DNA from: DASVLX01 sp035552275
GTDB lineage: Bacteria > Actinomycetota > Actinomycetes > Mycobacteriales > Pseudonocardiaceae
Length of the DNA stretch: 25,301 nucleotides
Direction of reading: 5' to 3'
Assembly: GCA_035552275.1 (NCBI GenBank)
Contig: DASZLR010000187.1
Coordinates: 1-25,301, forward strand
Shown here: piece after piece, positions 22,666 to 25,301 of the stretch
Position numbering within the stretch: the stretch's first letter is position 1
Layout: each line of letters opens with the position of its first letter
The notes under the pieces: generated by a model
What the model saw: the letters and a program-made list of their open reading frames with translations, nothing else
What the model was told of the DNA's origin: nothing
The model's database searches: none
Position numbers and translations under genes: made by a program

Positions 22666-23031
22666 TCAGGCGGGCTCTCGACCCTCGCCCGGTTCGTGCG
22701 GCGCGACTGCCTTCGCACTCGTCGCCAGGTCGGCGGTGCCGTGGCCCACGCCGAGCGAACCGAACCCATGCGCAGGCATCACGGGACCGAGATCGTCAAT
22801 CTCCTGGGTCACCAGGGCTAGCAACTCGGGATCAGCGTGAATCTCCGCGGTGTGCTGCCACGCCGCGATCAGCTGAGCCAGCAGGGCCGGATTCGGCTGA
22901 TCGAGCGACTCGACGGCTCGACGCACTTCCATGAGCTCGACCACGAAAGCGCGGCGATCTTCTGGCGGCAGGAAGCGCGTCCACGGGAACGCCTCCGATG
23001 CGTCCGATGCGTCGTCTGACCGCAATGACAT
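22666..23031 (-). CDS. Small hypothetical acidic protein downstream of rnpB
   Basis: This 121-residue protein has an acidic start (SLRSDDASDASEAFPW), a helical core (FLPPEDRRAFVVELMEV, LLAQLIAAWQHTAEIHADP, LLALVTQEIDD) and a glycine/alanine-rich tail. The core, with PPEDRRAF and a later W--TAE-HADPEL, recalls small actinobacterial proteins sometimes found beside Phd/RelE-type antitoxin genes, but I cannot name the family and no such partner is present. ATG 23031 begins 47 bases after rnpB; the frame stays open into rnpB, but starting there would be wrong. The ribosome binding site is weak (GATCGGGTG). A GTG one codon upstream (23034) is an alternative. Confidence 0.6.
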   Translation of the reverse strand: MSLRSDDASDASEAFPWTRFLPPEDRRAFVVELMEVRRAVESLDQPNPALLAQLIAAWQHTAEIHADPELLALVTQEIDDLGPVMPAHGFGSLGVGHGTADLATSAKAVAPHEPGEGREPA

Positions 23032-23051
23032 CACCCGATCATCGTTTCGAG

Positions 23052-23067
23052 CCGGCCCATCGGCCAG
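23052..23067 (-). terminator. Hairpin just downstream of rnpB
   Basis: On the minus strand CTGGCC-GATG-GGCCGG forms a 6-bp stem (one G-T pair), eleven bases after the rnpB 3' end. There is no T run. It may help end or process the RNA; evidence is only structural. Confidence 0.35.
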
Positions 23068-23077
23068 GAAAGTTAAG

Positions 23078-23481
23078 GGACGAGTCGGCATGTAAGCCGG
23101 ATTCTGTGCCGAGCGCGCCTCGCGGCGGCTCGGTGGCGGCCATCCATCTTGGCCTGCCGTCGCCGACAGGCTCATGCGGCCTACCCGCGGACTCGGGCGG
23201 GCAGCCCTCAATCGTCCGCGCAGGACCGACGCCGAGGCGCCGCTCCCTCTTGGCCTTGCTCCGGGTGGGGTTTACCGAGCCGTCCCGGTCACCCGGGACG
23301 CTGGTGGTCTCTTACACCGCCGTTTCACCCTTACCTGGCCGTTGCCGGCCAGGCGGTCTGTTCTCTGTGGCACTGTCCCGCGGGTCGCCCCGGGTTGCTG
23401 TTGGCAACCACCCTGCCCTACGGAGTCCGGACTTTCCTCGGTCGCACTGACACCGACCGCGGCCGCCCTGCCGACTCGTCC
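23078..23481 (-). ncRNA. rnpB: RNase P RNA, bacterial class A
   Basis: This is the catalytic RNA that removes 5' leaders from tRNA precursors. The conserved core is plain. Helix P1 is a perfect 12-bp pairing of GGACGAGTCGGC (23481-23470) with GCCGACTCGTCC (23089-23078). The universal GAGGAAAGTCCGGACTCC segment (CR I, P4 5' strand) lies at 23439-23422, and ACAGAATCCGGCTTA (CR V, P4 3' strand) at 23107-23093. GGTAAGGGTGAAACGGCGGTG and GTAAACCCCACCCGG in between are also typical. The length of about 404 nt and GC-rich arms fit actinobacteria. The ends are set by P1 and could be off by a few bases. It starts 16 bases after the phosphatase stop. Confidence 0.97.
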
Positions 23482-23494
23482 ACGGTGGATTCTA
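23482..23494 (-). promoter_or_regulatory. Putative -10 box of rnpB
   Basis: On the minus strand TAGAAT (23494-23489) lies seven bases before the predicted rnpB 5' end and three bases after the phosphatase stop codon. This is the right place for the rnpB -10 box. The -35 region would lie in the 3' end of the phosphatase gene; no clear match is seen there. Confidence 0.55.
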
Positions 23495-23497
23495 GGG

Positions 23498-24169
23498 TCA
23501 GCCAAGGTGACAGGTGTCGTTGACCAGCCGAACGGACGCATGCCCGTCCGGGTAGAACTCGACCACCGACAGCGACGCCAGATCGAGGTGCAGCCGGAAC
23601 AGCACCGACGGACCGGCGGCCAGCCCCATCCTGATCAGCGATTTGATCGGCGTCACGTGGCTCACCACGACCACCGTCGACCCGCCGTGCTCCGCGATCA
23701 GCTCATCGATCGCTGCCCGCACCCGCCGGTGCACCTCATCGAAGCTCTCGCCGCCGGGTGTCGGCGCCGCCGGGTCGGAGAGCCAGTGCCGGTGGGCCTG
23801 CGGGTCGCGGGCGGCGGCTTCGGCGAAGGTGCGGCCCTCCCACTCGCCGAAGTCGGTCTCGATCAGGCCCGGCATCGGCAGCACCGGAATGCCCAGCGCC
23901 GCCGCGACTTCGTCGGCCGTCTGCCGGGCGCGCAGCAGCGGCGAGCACGCCACGGCCACCGCACCGCCGGCCAACGAGTCTACTGTGGCCAGTCGGGCGG
24001 CCGCCGCCTTCGCCTGGCGCAGCCCGAGATCGCTCAGCGGCGGGTTGCCGCGCCCCGAGTAACGCCGCTGCGCGGACAGCTCGGTCTGCCCGTGCCGCAA
24101 CAACACCAGCCTGGTCGGCGTCCCGATCGCGCCGGTCCATGTCCCGGGCGGCACGCCCTCACCGGACAC
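23498..24169 (-). CDS. Histidine phosphatase (CobC/phosphoglycerate mutase-like), separate from RNase H
   Basis: This 223-residue histidine phosphatase corresponds to the C-terminal half of bifunctional RNase H/acid phosphatases such as Rv2228c. The catalytic RHG is in RLVLLRHGQTELSAQRRYSG. Other phosphate-pocket segments are SPLLRARQTAD, ETDFGEWEG, GGESFDEVHRRV and the second His in VVVVSHVTPIKSLIR. The preceding WTGAIGTPTR linker is nearly that of Rv2228c as I recall it. Here it is in a different frame from the RNase H gene and overlaps its end by 11 bases. GTG 24169 is the longest sensible start; GTG 24154 is an alternative. The substrate is unknown; alpha-ribazole phosphate or other phosphoesters are candidates. 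Confidence 0.88.
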   Translation of the reverse strand: MSGEGVPPGTWTGAIGTPTRLVLLRHGQTELSAQRRYSGRGNPPLSDLGLRQAKAAAARLATVDSLAGGAVAVACSPLLRARQTADEVAAALGIPVLPMPGLIETDFGEWEGRTFAEAAARDPQAHRHWLSDPAAPTPGGESFDEVHRRVRAAIDELIAEHGGSTVVVVSHVTPIKSLIRMGLAAGPSVLFRLHLDLASLSVVEFYPDGHASVRLVNDTCHLG

Positions 24170-24581
24170 TGGCCTGCGCGTCCATCGCCTCGTTGGCCAA
24201 CCGGTCGGCGTGCTTGTTGCGCTCCCGCGGAATCCACTCGAACTGCACGACCGCGAACTCGCTGGCGATCGCCTTCGCTTGCAGCGCAAGCTTTTGCAGC
24301 GGCGCGTGCTTGATCTTCCACCGGCCCGACATCTGCTCGACGACCAGCTTCGAGTCCATCCGGACGTCCACGGTGTGCGCGCCCAGCTCCGCCGCCGCCC
24401 GCAGGCCGGCGATCAGGCCCTGGTATTCGGCCACGTTGTTGGTGGTGTGGCCCAGCCCGGCCTTGCGCTCGGCCAGCACCGCACCGGTGTCCGCGTCGAA
24501 CACCACCGCGCCGTAGCCGGCCGGGCCGGGGTTGCCGCGCGACCCGCCGTCGGCCTCCACGCGCACCGCGTGCGGGCTCAC
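24159..24581 (-). CDS. rnhA: Ribonuclease HI
   Basis: This 140-residue RNase H removes RNA from RNA-DNA hybrids. The four acidic active-site residues are present: Asp in VEADGGSRGNPG, Glu in NNVAEYQGLIAGL, Asp in VRMDSKLVVEQMSGRW and the last Asp in NKHADRLANEAMD. GTG 24581 overlaps the stop of the zinc-ribbon gene as GTGA, indicating coupling. In many actinobacteria this domain is fused to the phosphatase that follows; here the frame ends with TGA right after MDAQASVR, inside what would be the linker. The enzyme domain itself looks complete. Confidence 0.93.
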   Translation of the reverse strand: MSPHAVRVEADGGSRGNPGPAGYGAVVFDADTGAVLAERKAGLGHTTNNVAEYQGLIAGLRAAAELGAHTVDVRMDSKLVVEQMSGRWKIKHAPLQKLALQAKAIASEFAVVQFEWIPRERNKHADRLANEAMDAQASVR

Positions 24582-25301
24582 AGGCCCGACTCCGCGGTCC
24601 GGACCAGAATGGCGCCGCATTCCTCGCAGCGGACCACCTCGTCGGGGGCGGCGTCCTTGATCGCCACGATCGCGCTGCGGTCCAGTTCCAGCCGGCAGGC
24701 CCCGCACTTCCGGGCGCGCAGCAATGCCGCGCCGATGCCGCGCTGCGCCCGCAGCCGGTCGTACAGCTTCAGCAGGTCGGCCGGCATCGCGCCGGCGAGT
24801 TCGGTGCGAGTCACGGTCTTGCGCGCCTGTGCGGTGTCCAGGTCGGTCAGCGCGTCGCCGCTGCGGTGCCGGGCGTCGGCGAGTGTCTGCTCGGTCTCGC
24901 CCAGCTCCCCGTTCGCCCGCGCGACCTCCATCTCGACCGCCTCGCGCCGCTCCATCAGCTCCAGCAGGTCGTCCTCCAGCGAGCTCTGCCGGCGTTGCAG
25001 GCTGGTCAGCTCGTGCTCCAGATCGGCTACCTGCCGCGCGCCCACGTCGCCCGCCTTGAGCAGTGCGCGATCCCGGTCCTCCCGCGACCGCACCGCCTCG
25101 ATCTCGGCCTCCTGCCGCTTGGCCTCGCGGTTCAGGTCGCCCAACGTCGTCTCGGCGGCGACCACCGCGTCCCGGGCCGCCCGCAGGTTCTTCTCCTGGT
25201 CCGCGATCTCGGCCAACTCGGGCAGGGTGCGCCGCCGATGGTCGATCCGGTTCAGGTCGGCGTCGATCTCGGCGAGGTCGAGCAGCTTGCGTTGCACTGC
25301 G
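24578..25301 (-). CDS. C4-type zinc-ribbon coiled-coil protein (5' end outside window)
   Basis: About 240 residues are seen. A long coiled coil rich in Glu, Arg and Leu (LLDLAEIDADLNRI through about residue 170) is followed by a C-terminal zinc ribbon with CGAC and CEEC (KCGACRLEL ... VVRCEECGAILVRT). This is the CT398/Rv2229c-like family (zf-RING_7), whose function is not settled; links to secretion, flagella or nucleic-acid handling have been suggested elsewhere. The frame is open to the window edge. A GTG at 25297 exists, but the family normally begins a few residues earlier, so the true start is probably just outside. It is coupled to rnhA by a GTGA overlap, an order shared with M. tuberculosis. 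Confidence 0.88.
   Translation of the reverse strand, partial: AVQRKLLDLAEIDADLNRIDHRRRTLPELAEIADQEKNLRAARDAVVAAETTLGDLNREAKRQEAEIEAVRSREDRDRALLKAGDVGARQVADLEHELTSLQRRQSSLEDDLLELMERREAVEMEVARANGELGETEQTLADARHRSGDALTDLDTAQARKTVTRTELAGAMPADLLKLYDRLRAQRGIGAALLRARKCGACRLELDRSAIVAIKDAAPDEVVRCEECGAILVRTAESGL

Noticed and set aside
23032..23211. An N-terminal extension of the small hypothetical gene at 22666-23031 into rnpB
   Set aside because: The frame stays open only by chance through conserved RNase P RNA sequence; the RNA core there is unmistakable.

Overview
The window is high-GC actinobacterial chromosome, most likely from Pseudonocardiaceae or a close relative. The evidence is dense GC-rich coding with GTG/TTG starts, an lprG-P55 operon, an XRE/DUF397 pair, a class A RNase P RNA, and the neighbourhood panB ... 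RNase H / phosphatase / C4 zinc-ribbon protein, which recalls the Rv2225-Rv2229c block of Mycobacterium tuberculosis. The species is inferred, not shown.

Left accessory end (1-3574). The window opens inside the C-terminus of a polymorphic toxin ending in a colicin D-like tRNase domain. Its immunity gene follows, then a degenerate stretch, a second diverged immunity paralogue and a small unknown gene. A hairpin separates these from a leftward XRE regulator (DUF5753 type) with an overlapping DUF397 gene, and then a DUF2017 gene.

Central chromosomal part (3754-14062). lprG and a P55-like MFS transporter overlap by 4 bases (cell-envelope lipid export). They are followed by a DUF4352 membrane-anchored protein, a TAP-like alpha/beta hydrolase lipoprotein, glutamine-dependent NAD+ synthetase, a vapBC toxin-antitoxin pair with a palindromic operator, a DUF5134-like membrane protein, panB (pantothenate synthesis), a five-copy 15-bp tandem repeat and a convergent RNB-family ribonuclease.

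Type IV secretion-like operon (22077 down to 14114, minus strand). Seven tightly spaced or overlapping genes encode, in transcription order, a two-helix VirB2-like small protein, a PrgI/VirB3-like protein, a VirB4-like ATPase, a VirB6/TrbL-like polytopic protein, a VirB8/TcpC-like protein, a transglycosylase plus NlpC/P60 cell-wall hydrolase, and an unknown protein with a proline-rich tail. This is the core envelope-spanning set of Gram-positive conjugation machines (Tn916/Tcp type). No relaxase, VirD4 coupling protein, integrase or att site is visible, and the operon sits between housekeeping genes. It is the most interesting system here.

Right end (22666-25301, all minus strand). In transcription order: a C4 zinc-ribbon coiled-coil protein (cut by the window edge), RNase HI and a histidine phosphatase. 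The last two are separate overlapping frames although they are one fused protein in many actinobacteria. rnpB follows, with a good -10 box right after the phosphatase stop, and then a small acidic unknown protein. A 588-bp stretch without a convincing gene separates this last gene from the secretion operon and probably holds the operon's promoter.
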